A DNA stretch of 32,140 nt from Mycolicibacterium chubuense (GTDB taxonomy: Bacteria; Actinomycetota; Actinomycetes; Mycobacteriales; Mycobacteriaceae), in the NCBI RefSeq assembly GCF_001044255.1, contig NZ_JYNX01000087.1, forward strand, positions 1-32,140, given 5' to 3'. A model generated the notes under the pieces. It was not told where the DNA came from. It saw only the letters and a list, made by a program, of their open reading frames with translations, and made no database searches. Below are positions 16,449-24,025 of this stretch, piece by piece. Position 1 is the first letter of the stretch. The number at the start of each line of letters is the position of its first letter. The translations under genes and the position numbers were made by a program.

Positions 16449-16969
16449 GCGACACACAGGAGACCCGGGAGCCGAACGCCGCGGTCCGTCCGGACTACGC
16501 GCAGTACGTCGTCTGCGCGGTGATGGTCATCGTCGGCGCGTTCCTGATCTACGACGGCGTATCGATGCCCGGTGGCTACGCCGAGGTGGATCCGGTGGGC
16601 CCGCGACTGTTTCCGATCGCCATCGGCGTCGGGCTGCTGGTGATGGCCGTCGTGCTGGCGATCGCGATCCCGCGCGGACTGCGCGGTGAGGCCGACGCGG
16701 GGGAGGACATCGACCCGGACATGCCCAGCGACTGGCGCACCGTCGGCCTGCTCGTCGGGTTGTTCGTGCTGCTGATCGTGCTCGTCCAGCCGCTCGGCTG
16801 GGCGATCGCCGGCGCCCTGTTCTTCGCCGGCTGCGCCACGGTACTGGGCAGCCGGCACTACGTCCGCAACATCGCTATCGGCGCGGTACTCGCGCTCGGC
16901 TCGTTCTACGCGTTCTACTCCGGGCTCGGGATCCCGCTGCCCGCAGGCATTCTGGATGGGATTCTGTAA
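16445..16969 (+). CDS. tctB: Tripartite tricarboxylate transporter small membrane subunit TctB
   Basis: The small membrane component of the TTT transporter, 174 residues. Four hydrophobic segments are visible: about 18-38 ([20 protein letters not shown]), 55-75 ([20 protein letters not shown]), 98-128 ([20 protein letters not shown] onward) and 140-165 ([20 protein letters not shown]). The DPVGPRLFP motif is typical of TctB. The start is the ATG overlapping the tctC stop; a longer open frame in the same phase runs antisense-like through tctC and is not coding. The stop codon TAA directly abuts the ATG of tctA. The three subunits are therefore tightly coupled. Confidence 0.93.
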   Translation: MSDTQETREPNAAVRPDYAQYVVCAVMVIVGAFLIYDGVSMPGGYAEVDPVGPRLFPIAIGVGLLVMAVVLAIAIPRGLRGEADAGEDIDPDMPSDWRTVGLLVGLFVLLIVLVQPLGWAIAGALFFAGCATVLGSRHYVRNIAIGAVLALGSFYAFYSGLGIPLPAGILDGIL

Positions 16970-18511
16970 ATGGAGAACTTCGACTGGTTGATGCAGGGGT
17001 TCGCCGAGGCCGCCACCCCGATGAACCTGCTGTACGCCGTGATCGGTGTGCTGCTGGGCACCGCGGTCGGCGTCCTGCCGGGCATCGGGCCCGCGATGAC
17101 GGTGGCGCTGTTGCTGCCGATCACCTACAACGTCAGCCCGAGTGCGGCGTTCATCATGTTCGCCGGCATCTTCTACGGCGGCATGTACGGCGGTTCCACC
17201 ACGTCCATCCTGCTGAACACACCGGGTGAATCCTCGTCGGTGATCACCGCGATCGAGGGCAACAAGATGGCCAAGGCCGGCCGCGCCGCCCAGGCGCTCG
17301 CCACCGCGGCCATCGGATCGTTCGTCGCCGGGGCGATCGGCACCGCGCTGCTCGCGGCCTTCGCGCCGGCGATCTCGCGGTTCGCGGTGACGCTCGGCGC
17401 TCCGTCGTACCTCGCGATCATGTTGTTCGCGCTCGTCGCGGTCACCGCGGTGCTCGGCTCGTCGAAGATGCGCGGCCTGATCTCACTGCTGCTGGGCCTG
17501 GCGATCGGCATCGTCGGTATCGACTCGTTGACCGGGCAGCCGCGCGCCACGTTCGGCATCCCGCTGCTCAGCGACGGCATCGACATCGTCGTGATCGCGG
17601 TCGCGGTGTTCGCCGTCGGCGAGGCGCTGTGGGTGGCCGCCCACCTGCGCCGCCGCCCGGCGGACGTGATCCCCGTGGGCCGGCCGTGGATGAGCAAGCA
17701 GGACTTCCGGCGGTCGTGGAAGCCGTGGCTGCGCGGCACCGCGTTCGGATTCCCGTTCGGCGCGCTGCCCGCCGGCGGCGCCGAGCTGCCGACGTTCCTC
17801 AGCTACATCACCGAGAAGAAGCTGTCCAAGCATCCCGAGGAGTTCGGCAAGGGCGCCATCGAAGGTGTCGCCGGCCCCGAGGCCGCCAACAACGCCTCTG
17901 CGGCAGGCACATTGGTGCCCATGCTGTCGCTGGGCCTGCCGACCAACGCCACCGCCGCGGTGATCCTGACGGCGTTCGTGTCCTACGGCATCCAGCCCGG
18001 GCCCACGCTGTTCGAGAAGGAACCGCTGCTGATCTGGACGCTGATCGCGAGCCTGTTCATTGGCAACTTCCTGCTGCTGGTGCTGAACCTGCCGCTGGCG
18101 CCGCTGTGGGCGAAGCTGCTGCGCACGCCGCGGCCCTACCTGTACGCCGGCATCCTGTTCTTCGCCGCCCTCGGGGCGTTCGCGGTGAACCTGCAACCGC
18201 TGGACCTGATGCTGCTCCTGGTGTTCGGCCTGATGGGTCTGATGATGCGGCGCTTCGGATTACCGGTGCTGCCGTTGATCATCGGGGTGATCCTCGGGCC
18301 GCGCATCGAACGACAGCTCCGGCAGAGCCTGCAGCTGGGCGGCGGCGAGTGGAGCAGCCTGTTCACCGAGCCCGTCGCGATCGTCACCTACGTGCTGATG
18401 GCGCTACTGCTGCTGGCACCGCTGGTGCTGCGGCTGATGCACCGTAGCGAGGAGACGCTGCTGGTGGTCGAGGACGACAAGGACCAGAGAGAGAAGGCGG
18501 GCCAGCTGTGA
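16970..18511 (+). CDS. tctA: Tripartite tricarboxylate transporter large permease TctA
   Basis: The large membrane subunit of the TTT system, 513 residues, with about twelve hydrophobic segments. Family motifs include [19 protein letters not shown] near residues 35-55, [20 protein letters not shown] near 65-85, the central [16 protein letters not shown] and [19 protein letters not shown]. These mark the two conserved repeats of TctA. It works with TctB in the membrane and takes substrate from TctC, driven by an ion gradient rather than ATP. There is no gap to tctB upstream, and the stop overlaps the GTG of a universal stress protein gene downstream. The four genes likely form one transcript. 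Confidence 0.95.
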   Translation: MENFDWLMQGFAEAATPMNLLYAVIGVLLGTAVGVLPGIGPAMTVALLLPITYNVSPSAAFIMFAGIFYGGMYGGSTTSILLNTPGESSSVITAIEGNKMAKAGRAAQALATAAIGSFVAGAIGTALLAAFAPAISRFAVTLGAPSYLAIMLFALVAVTAVLGSSKMRGLISLLLGLAIGIVGIDSLTGQPRATFGIPLLSDGIDIVVIAVAVFAVGEALWVAAHLRRRPADVIPVGRPWMSKQDFRRSWKPWLRGTAFGFPFGALPAGGAELPTFLSYITEKKLSKHPEEFGKGAIEGVAGPEAANNASAAGTLVPMLSLGLPTNATAAVILTAFVSYGIQPGPTLFEKEPLLIWTLIASLFIGNFLLLVLNLPLAPLWAKLLRTPRPYLYAGILFFAALGAFAVNLQPLDLMLLLVFGLMGLMMRRFGLPVLPLIIGVILGPRIERQLRQSLQLGGGEWSSLFTEPVAIVTYVLMALLLLAPLVLRLMHRSEETLLVVEDDKDQREKAGQL

Positions 18512-18900
18512 TCGTCATCGGATACACCGCCGACCGGTTCGGGAACGCCGCGCTCGAGCACGGCATCGCCGAGGCCAAGCTGCGCGGCACCGACCTGTTC
18601 GTCATCAACGCGACATCGGGCGAGTCGTACGTCGACTCCCGATTCGCCGGGCAGGACGAGGTGCACGACGTCGAGGCCCGCCTCGCCGAGTGCGGGGTCG
18701 CCTACGAGCTGGCCCAGCCGGTGGGGGTCGACGCCGTCGACGAACTGCTGACCGCGATGAACCGTGACGACGCGCAGCTGCTGGTGGTCGGCATCCGGCA
18801 CCGCAGCCCGGTCGGCAAGCTGCTGCTCGGCAGCGTCGCGCAGAAGCTGATCCTCGAGTGCCCGAAGCCGGTGCTGGCCGTCAAGCCGCCGGAGCAGTGA
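18508..18900 (+). CDS. Universal stress protein coupled to tctCBA
   Basis: A single-domain UspA-fold protein of 130 residues. The N-terminal strand [20 protein letters not shown] and the C-terminal motif [23 protein letters not shown] include the G-2x-G-9x-G(S)-type nucleotide loop, so ATP binding is plausible. The GTG start overlaps the tctA stop (GTGA), showing translational coupling to a transporter permease. Stand-alone Usp proteins coupled to secondary transporters are known (for example TeaD with the ectoine TRAP transporter in Halomonas), where they tune uptake; a similar role here is inference. Its stop lies 3 bp from the end of a convergent 13E12-family gene. Confidence 0.92.
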   Translation: MIVIGYTADRFGNAALEHGIAEAKLRGTDLFVINATSGESYVDSRFAGQDEVHDVEARLAECGVAYELAQPVGVDAVDELLTAMNRDDAQLLVVGIRHRSPVGKLLLGSVAQKLILECPKPVLAVKPPEQ

Positions 18901-18903
18901 CGG

Positions 18904-20610
18904 CTAGAACGCTGGAATCGACCCGCGCAGATACTGTTCAGCCCAGGGCGCGTTGCGCTTTCGCTCGGCATCGATCCGTTGTCGACGTGCCTCTTTGCGG
19001 CTGATCCGCCGCTTCGGCATGGTGAGGCCGGCAGTGTGTTTCGGGGGCGGGGTGCCGGACACAGGGACTGGTGCGGTGGGTTCGGACAACTCGGGGAACA
19101 ACAGTCGGCTGCCTGGGTAACTCGTCGAGGTCTGGCCGCCAGGGTCGGTGAACACGATCGTCCCGTCGGGATATTGCACGTTCGACCAGCCCGGCCAGAA
19201 GGTTTTCAGTAGGTGGTGCTGACGGCAGTATCCAGCCAAGTTCGACGCGCACGTCGGTCCCCAGGGATAGGGGATCGTGTGGTCGAGATCGTCGATGAGC
19301 CGGGTACAGCCGGGGTGACGGCAGGACAAGTCTCGACCGCGCACGAAGTCGGCCAGCGTTTGCGAGGGTCGGTAGCGCGGTTCAGGTGGGGCCTGGCCCG
19401 GATGGATCAGCTTCTTGATCGTGGCGTGCATCGCGAGCTGAGCGACAACCGTCGCAGGCAGAACCGGGCCGCCGACGACGATTCCGGGCGAAGCCGGACT
19501 GAACTCGCCGGGGTCTGAGTTCAGTTCGGCAATGAGATGCGCAAGGGTGTATTCGCGCAACGGTTTCGACAACAGCGGCGGCGGCTCACCTGCCAGAGCT
19601 CGACGCTGGGCAGTCAGGTCGCCTGTTCGTGGCGTCGGTGGGGGATCGGTCACGAGTCCGGACTCGACTTCGCCCTCGCCTCCGGTTTCGAACTCGGGAT
19701 CGGTCTCAGCCTCGGGATCACCCTGGGCGTCGGGCTCGGGATGAGTCGGCGGTTCGGAAGCGGGATCCGTGTCTGGCGCCAGGTCAGCGGTTGCACCGTT
19801 GCCTGCGTCGCCGAGGACGGCCTCGCGGCCGATGACGTGGATGACGACCCCGCCGACAGGAGGTCTGGCGGCGGCGTCGCAATCGGGTTCCTCGCACATG
19901 CAGGGCAACCGGTCCCAGCCGAAGCCCATCGCTCCCAGCGCTGCTGCGCGGCGCTGATCCAGCGTGCGCGGATCATGATCGCACACCGTGCGGGCCAGCA
20001 GATCAGCCCGACGGTCGAATGCCGCACCGTCGGTGGCGTTGACGGTCGCGTCCACATGAGCGACTCCGGTGGCGCCGTCGGTGTGCACGGTGACCCCCGT
20101 CGTGCGCACCACGTCTTCGACCCGGCGCACCGCATACGGGTCGTGGCGCAGCACAAGCGTGTCGATGTCGGCGTCGGTCTGACTCAGCGATTTGGCGCCC
20201 CAATTCCACAGCTGCTCAGCCAGTTCGGCGTCGATCGCCTGTAGTGCGGCAGAATCCTGTACCAGCGCGGTCCGTTGGCAGATGGTGCGCACCAGTAGGT
20301 AGGTGATCAGCCCCTCGGCGAAGACCGCGGAGACCTTGGGGAGCCGCTCGCGCAGGATGACCGCATTGGTCAGCAGCGCGTTGACCATTCCACTGGTGAG
20401 GGTCTGCGCCGCACCGATCTGCGCGCACACCGAAGACCAATTGTCACAGCGCCACTGCTCCCGTTCGGCCGACCCCGACGCGGCGTAGGTCTGCTCGAGA
20501 AGGTCGGCCATCGCCGACAACCGCGCCGCGCACGCGGCGTTCTCGACCCGCGCGTACGCCCGCACCCGCTCACCGGGGGAGGCGGCGCCGCTGACGAATC
20601 GATCGAACAC
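18904..20610 (-). CDS. 13E12-family protein, DUF222 + HNH endonuclease domain
   Basis: A 568-residue member of the large mycobacterial 13E12 repeat family. The N-terminal two thirds are DUF222-like (from AYARVENAACAARLSAMADLL). A C-terminal HNH nuclease domain follows, with CRHPGCTRLIDDLDHTIPYP, then CASNLAGYCRQHHLLKTFW, which gives zinc-ribbon cysteines and the HNH His residues. Between them lies an acidic Asp/Glu/Pro-rich linker (about 285-340) with DP, EP and DPE units, encoded by near-repeat DNA at about 19680-19745. The protein ends in a basic tail (RRISRKEARRQRIDAERKR). The start is a GTG at 20610. The family's function is unsettled; several M. tuberculosis members are DNA-damage induced. 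It is convergent with the Usp gene. Confidence 0.9.
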   Translation of the reverse strand: MFDRFVSGAASPGERVRAYARVENAACAARLSAMADLLEQTYAASGSAEREQWRCDNWSSVCAQIGAAQTLTSGMVNALLTNAVILRERLPKVSAVFAEGLITYLLVRTICQRTALVQDSAALQAIDAELAEQLWNWGAKSLSQTDADIDTLVLRHDPYAVRRVEDVVRTTGVTVHTDGATGVAHVDATVNATDGAAFDRRADLLARTVCDHDPRTLDQRRAAALGAMGFGWDRLPCMCEEPDCDAAARPPVGGVVIHVIGREAVLGDAGNGATADLAPDTDPASEPPTHPEPDAQGDPEAETDPEFETGGEGEVESGLVTDPPPTPRTGDLTAQRRALAGEPPPLLSKPLREYTLAHLIAELNSDPGEFSPASPGIVVGGPVLPATVVAQLAMHATIKKLIHPGQAPPEPRYRPSQTLADFVRGRDLSCRHPGCTRLIDDLDHTIPYPWGPTCASNLAGYCRQHHLLKTFWPGWSNVQYPDGTIVFTDPGGQTSTSYPGSRLLFPELSEPTAPVPVSGTPPPKHTAGLTMPKRRISRKEARRQRIDAERKRNAPWAEQYLRGSIPAF

Positions 20611-20618
20611 ACCATCGA
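20603..20618 (-). promoter_or_regulatory. Degenerate LexA-like site over the 13E12 start codon
   Basis: TCGAAC-ACAC-CATCGA on the plus strand matches the mycobacterial SOS box TCGAAC-N4-GTTCGA at 10 of 12 specified positions, with one perfect half site. It spans the GTG start of the 13E12 gene. The two mismatches fall next to each other in the second half, so binding is uncertain. Confidence 0.3.
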
Positions 20619-20664
20619 ATCTATTCGCGCATCGCCGTACGCCGCCACGGCATCCGCGGCCATC

Positions 20665-20691
20665 TGTGGATAATCACCGCACTGTGGATAG
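20665..20691 (-). repeat. Pair of DnaA-box-like nonamers
   Basis: TGTGGATAA (20665-20673, reverse complement TTATCCACA) and TGTGGATAG (20683-20691) lie 18 bp apart as direct repeats in the 126-bp spacer between nirD and the 13E12 gene. The first equals the classical DnaA box and the second differs by one base. Whether DnaA binds here is unknown, and the repeat could be fortuitous. Confidence 0.35.
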
Positions 20692-20736
20692 GTCTGTCTC
20701 GCAGGATTATTCGTGTCAGACCTAGGTGGTAACGCG

Positions 20737-21051
20737 CTACAGCGTCAGCCTGATCGTCCCGTCTACAGCCTCCACCGGATAGCTGCGCACGGACAGGCCG
20801 GCACCGGATGCCTCGCCGCCCGTCGACATGTCGAAGGTGTGGCCGTGCAGCGGGCACACCACCACGCAGTCGTCGGTCAGTCCGTCGGCGAGCGGACCGC
20901 CGCGGTGCGGGCAGATCGCGTCGATCGCCCGCAGCGATCCGTCGCACAGCCGGAAGACCGCGACCTGGGTGCCGTCCACGGCGAACGTCCGGCCCTCGCC
21001 GACCGGGATCTCCTCGACCCGGCCCACGTCGATGCTCACCCCGACGCTCAC
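20737..21051 (-). CDS. nirD: Nitrite reductase small subunit NirD
   Basis: A 104-residue Rieske-fold small subunit that works with NirB in the cytoplasm to reduce nitrite to ammonium. It shows AICPHRGGPLADG followed by VVCPLHGHTFDMSTGG, which keeps the full C-x-H and C-x2-H ligand set for a [2Fe-2S] cluster. The start is taken as the GTG at 21051, which overlaps the nirB stop (GTGA); an in-frame GTG four codons later is an alternative. A longer open frame upstream lies in nirB and is discounted. The gene order (unknown gene)-nirB-nirD and the coupling point to a single transcript. Confidence 0.93.
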   Translation of the reverse strand: MSVGVSIDVGRVEEIPVGEGRTFAVDGTQVAVFRLCDGSLRAIDAICPHRGGPLADGLTDDCVVVCPLHGHTFDMSTGGEASGAGLSVRSYPVEAVDGTIRLTL

Positions 21052-23516
21052 CGCACCGGCACCTGGGGCAGCGGCAGCAGCGGCAACGAGGACCGGAACT
21101 GGCCCGGGGTGCGCGGTTCCGCGCCGTCGCGCCACGGATCCCGGTAAGCATCCACCGATTTCTGCATCCGGGCGTCCAGACCGGCGAGGAAGGCATCGTC
21201 GGCGTCGTCGATCAACACCGACCGCAGGTGCTCGATCCCGACCCGCGGCACCCACTTGTAGGTCCGCTCCAGCCAATTCGCGCTCTCGCGGTAGTACTGC
21301 AGGAAGCGGCCGGTCAGCGTGATCACCTCGTCAGCGGAGTCCACGGTGGCCAGCAGATCGCCCTTGCGGATGTGTGCGCCCGCGGCGCCGCCGACGTAGA
21401 TCTCCCAGCGGCCGCCGTCTACCGCAACGACGCCGAGGTCCTTGCACAGCGCCTCGGCGCAGTTGCGAGGGCAACCTGTGACCGCGAGCTTCATCTTCGC
21501 CGGACTGGCCAACCCCTGGTAGCGCTCCTCGATCGCGATGCCCAGCGCGGTCGAGTCGCCGACCCCGTAGCGGCAGAAGTCGCTGCCCACACAGGTTTTC
21601 ACCGTCCGGAAGCTCTTGCCGTACGCATAGCCCGACGGCATGTCGAGATCGGCCCACACCGCCGGTAGATCCTCCTTGCGCACCCCGAGCAGGTCGATCC
21701 GCTGCCCGCCGGTGAGCTTGATCATCGGGATCGCGTACTTCTCAGCCACGTCCGCGATCGTGCGCAGCTGCGCCGCGTCGGTGACGCCGCCCTTCATCTG
21801 CGGCACCACCGAGAACGTGCCGTCACGCTGGATGTTGGCGTGCACCCGGTCGTTGATGAAGCGGGCGTCGCGCTCGTCGACGAACTCGTCGGCCCACATC
21901 ATCTCCAACAGCGACGCCAGGGCCATCTTCGACCCGGCGTCCTCTCTGCCGCCGGGCGCCAGCGCGGCGAACACCGAGGACACCGAATGCAATTCGAGCT
22001 CCCGGATGTGGCGCATCAGCGTCGGCTTGTCATAGGGAACGCCGGGCACGTACCAGGATGCCGACGGGTCCTCGGTGACGGCCCCGCCGGCCGCCCATTC
22101 GACCACCTGGCACACCAGTTCCTTGCAGGAGCCACACCCCTTGCCGGCCTTGGTCTTCGCCATCACGCCCGCGACGGACGTCTCACCGCCCTGCACGCAG
22201 GACACCAGCGCGCCCTTGGACACGCCGTTGCAGTTGCACACCTGCGCGTCGTCGGCCAGTTCGGCGACACCGACGCCGACCTCGGGAGTGCCGATGTCGA
22301 ACATCAGCGCCACCCGCTCGTCGGGCAGCGGCAGGCCGCTGTCGAACGCCTGGGTCAGGAACGACACCTTCGAGACGTCGCCGACGAGGGTGGCGCCCAC
22401 GAGCTTGCCGTCGCGGATCACGACGGTCTTGTAGACACCGTGCTTGGGCTCGCTGTACTGCACGAACTCGTCGTCGGGATGTTCGGGTGCCTTGACGCCC
22501 ATCGACGCGACGTCGACACCGGCCACCTTCAGCTTCGTCGCGACCCGCGAACCGTGGTAGGACGACGTCACATCCGCGCCGGTGAGGTGGTCGGCCAGCA
22601 CCTTGGCCTGCTCCCACAGCGGCGCCACCAGTCCGTAGACCTGGCCGCGGTGCTGGGCGCACTCGCCGACGACGTAGACGTCGTCGTCGTCCACCGAGCG
22701 CATGTGGTCGTCGGTGACGATGGCACGCTCGACGGTCAGGCCGGCCCGTTGAGCCAGGCCGACATTGGGCCGGATACCCGCGGCGATCACCAGCATGTCG
22801 CAGTCCAGCTGGGAACCGTCGGAGAACCGGATCCGGGTCAACCGGCCGTCGGTGACGACCACCTCGGTGGTGCGTTTGTCGGTGTGGACGCCGATGCCCA
22901 ACGACTCCACCGATTTCCGCAGGATCGATCCCGCCGGATCGTCGAGCTGCGCGTTCATCAGCGTGGGGCCGGCATGGACGACGTCGACCGTCAGCCCCCG
23001 GTTCTGCAGGCCGCGGGCCGCCTCCAGCCCCAGCAGTCCGCCACCGATCACGACGGCCTTGCTGCGGGTGCCCGCCTCGGCGATCATCGCCGCGGTGTCG
23101 TCGAGGGTGCGGAACCCGAACACGCCGTCGGCCAGCATCTTGTCGTCCGCCCACAGGCCCGTCATCGGAGGGAAGAAGGAGCGACTGCCGGTGGCGAGGA
23201 TGAGTTTGTCGTAGTGCAGCGTGGTGCCGTCGTCGGCGTGCACCAGGTGCGCGAACGTGTCCAGCCGGACCACTCGCACCCCGGCCCGCAGGTCGATGTC
23301 GTTGTCGGCGTACCAGTCCAGCGTGTTGAGGTAGATCTGTGTCGGATCATCGGATCCGGCAAGCACATTCGACAACAGGATACGGTTGTAGTTGCCGTAG
23401 GGCTCGTCGCCGAACACGGTGATCCGAAACTGCTCGGCGCCGCCGCGGGCCAGGATCTCCTCGAGCGCGCGGACCCCGGCCATTCCGTTGCCGACGACCA
23501 CCAGGCGCTGCGCCAC
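21048..23516 (-). CDS. nirB: Assimilatory nitrite reductase large subunit NirB
   Basis: The NAD(P)H-dependent siroheme nitrite reductase, 822 residues, full length. The N-terminal FAD/NAD part shows VVVGNGMAGVRALEEI and VVIGGGLLGLEAARGL. A BFD-like [2Fe-2S] domain follows with VCNCNGVSKGALVSC and KGCGSCKELVC. The C-terminal siroheme/[4Fe-4S] domain carries TCVGSDFCRYG and VTGCPRNCAEA, the C-x5-C and C-x3-C ligands. It catalyses the six-electron reduction of nitrite to ammonium in nitrogen assimilation. The start is GTG at 23516 with GGAGGTC 5 bases upstream. It begins 2 bp after the stop of a small unknown gene and its stop overlaps nirD. Confidence 0.97.
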   Translation of the reverse strand: MAQRLVVVGNGMAGVRALEEILARGGAEQFRITVFGDEPYGNYNRILLSNVLAGSDDPTQIYLNTLDWYADNDIDLRAGVRVVRLDTFAHLVHADDGTTLHYDKLILATGSRSFFPPMTGLWADDKMLADGVFGFRTLDDTAAMIAEAGTRSKAVVIGGGLLGLEAARGLQNRGLTVDVVHAGPTLMNAQLDDPAGSILRKSVESLGIGVHTDKRTTEVVVTDGRLTRIRFSDGSQLDCDMLVIAAGIRPNVGLAQRAGLTVERAIVTDDHMRSVDDDDVYVVGECAQHRGQVYGLVAPLWEQAKVLADHLTGADVTSSYHGSRVATKLKVAGVDVASMGVKAPEHPDDEFVQYSEPKHGVYKTVVIRDGKLVGATLVGDVSKVSFLTQAFDSGLPLPDERVALMFDIGTPEVGVGVAELADDAQVCNCNGVSKGALVSCVQGGETSVAGVMAKTKAGKGCGSCKELVCQVVEWAAGGAVTEDPSASWYVPGVPYDKPTLMRHIRELELHSVSSVFAALAPGGREDAGSKMALASLLEMMWADEFVDERDARFINDRVHANIQRDGTFSVVPQMKGGVTDAAQLRTIADVAEKYAIPMIKLTGGQRIDLLGVRKEDLPAVWADLDMPSGYAYGKSFRTVKTCVGSDFCRYGVGDSTALGIAIEERYQGLASPAKMKLAVTGCPRNCAEALCKDLGVVAVDGGRWEIYVGGAAGAHIRKGDLLATVDSADEVITLTGRFLQYYRESANWLERTYKWVPRVGIEHLRSVLIDDADDAFLAGLDARMQKSVDAYRDPWRDGAEPRTPGQFRSSLPLLPLPQVPVR

Positions 23517-23518
23517 GG

Positions 23519-23872
23519 TCAGACCTCCACCAGGCCGAGGTCGACGATCACCGTTCCGCTCAGCCCGTCGGGCGCGACCACGTACAGCTCGAGCACGGTG
23601 TCGGCCAGCAGATCCTCCACCACGCGCAGCGCGACATGGGTGGCGCCCCTGGCGGCGATCGGGAAGTAGCGCATCGGCACACCGTCGCGGTACAGGACCA
23701 CGCTGATCATCTGCTTGGTCGAGTTGCCGCCGCGGAAGTAAACCGGCTGCGCCGTGGCGCCGACGGGCACCACGTACCGCAGCGCGTCGTCGAGGGGCGC
23801 CGGTTTGTCGTAGCCGCTGCCGTCGAACGCGAAAGCGCCTTGCAGGAAACGGGGACTGCTTCCGTCGGTCAT
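23519..23872 (-). CDS. Unknown 117-residue protein, first gene of the nirBD operon
   Basis: I do not recognise this protein. It has no signal peptide, membrane helix or cysteine. The sequence is rich in predicted beta strands: ALRYVVPVGATAQPVYF, MISVVLYRDGVPMRYFPIA, HVALRVVEDLL, TVLELYVVA and GTVIVDLGLVEV. This suggests a compact beta-sandwich or jelly-roll-like domain. It is the promoter-proximal gene of the leftward nitrite reductase operon, only 2 bp before nirB, so a role in nitrite reductase assembly, cofactor handling or regulation is possible but unproven. The ATG at 23872 has no ribosome-binding site; a -10 hexamer ending 7 bases before it suggests a leaderless mRNA. Confidence 0.85.
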   Translation of the reverse strand: MTDGSSPRFLQGAFAFDGSGYDKPAPLDDALRYVVPVGATAQPVYFRGGNSTKQMISVVLYRDGVPMRYFPIAARGATHVALRVVEDLLADTVLELYVVAPDGLSGTVIVDLGLVEV

Positions 23873-23878
23873 GTCTGC

Positions 23879-23884
23879 AAGCTA
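23879..23884 (-). promoter_or_regulatory. -10 element for leaderless nir operon transcript
   Basis: On the minus strand TAGCTT (TANNNT) is followed by six bases, GCAGAC, and then the ATG of the small unknown gene. This places the expected transcription start on the A of the ATG, the classical arrangement for mycobacterial leaderless mRNAs, and agrees with the absence of a ribosome-binding site. Confidence 0.5.
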
Positions 23885-23894
23885 AGAGCCGTGT

Positions 23895-23910
23895 GTTTCC
23901 GGGTCGTTTC
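23895..23910 (-). promoter_or_regulatory. GlnR-like box in the nir-narK divergent promoter
   Basis: On the minus strand GAAAC-GACCCG-GAAAC (plus strand GTTTC at 23895-23899 and 23906-23910) has the 6-bp spacing of GlnR sites (GTnAC-N6-GAAAC type). It sits at about -23 to -38 from the predicted nir operon start, overlapping the -35 region. GlnR activates nitrate and nitrite assimilation genes in actinobacteria, including mycobacteria, so the location makes sense. The first half (GAAAC instead of GTnAC) has one mismatch. Confidence 0.5.
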
Positions 23911-24025
23911 GCCGGGAAGTCACACGTGGATCTCCCTGATCACAGTGGACACCGCCTCACGGTGAGCCGTCCGGCCATGTGAGGGCGAGTTTTCCCCCGT
24001 GTCATCGAGGTGCAACGGGTAGGGA

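Noticed and set aside
19680-19745. Near-repeats of CTCGGGATC-type units, considered as a tandem repeat or array
   Set aside because: They encode the Asp/Glu/Pro linker of the 13E12 protein, are imperfect and short, and lack the regular spacers of a CRISPR array.
21840-23669. A 609-codon open frame on the plus strand opposite nirB
   Set aside because: It is antisense to the conserved nirB sequence, with composition typical of shadow frames and no motif.
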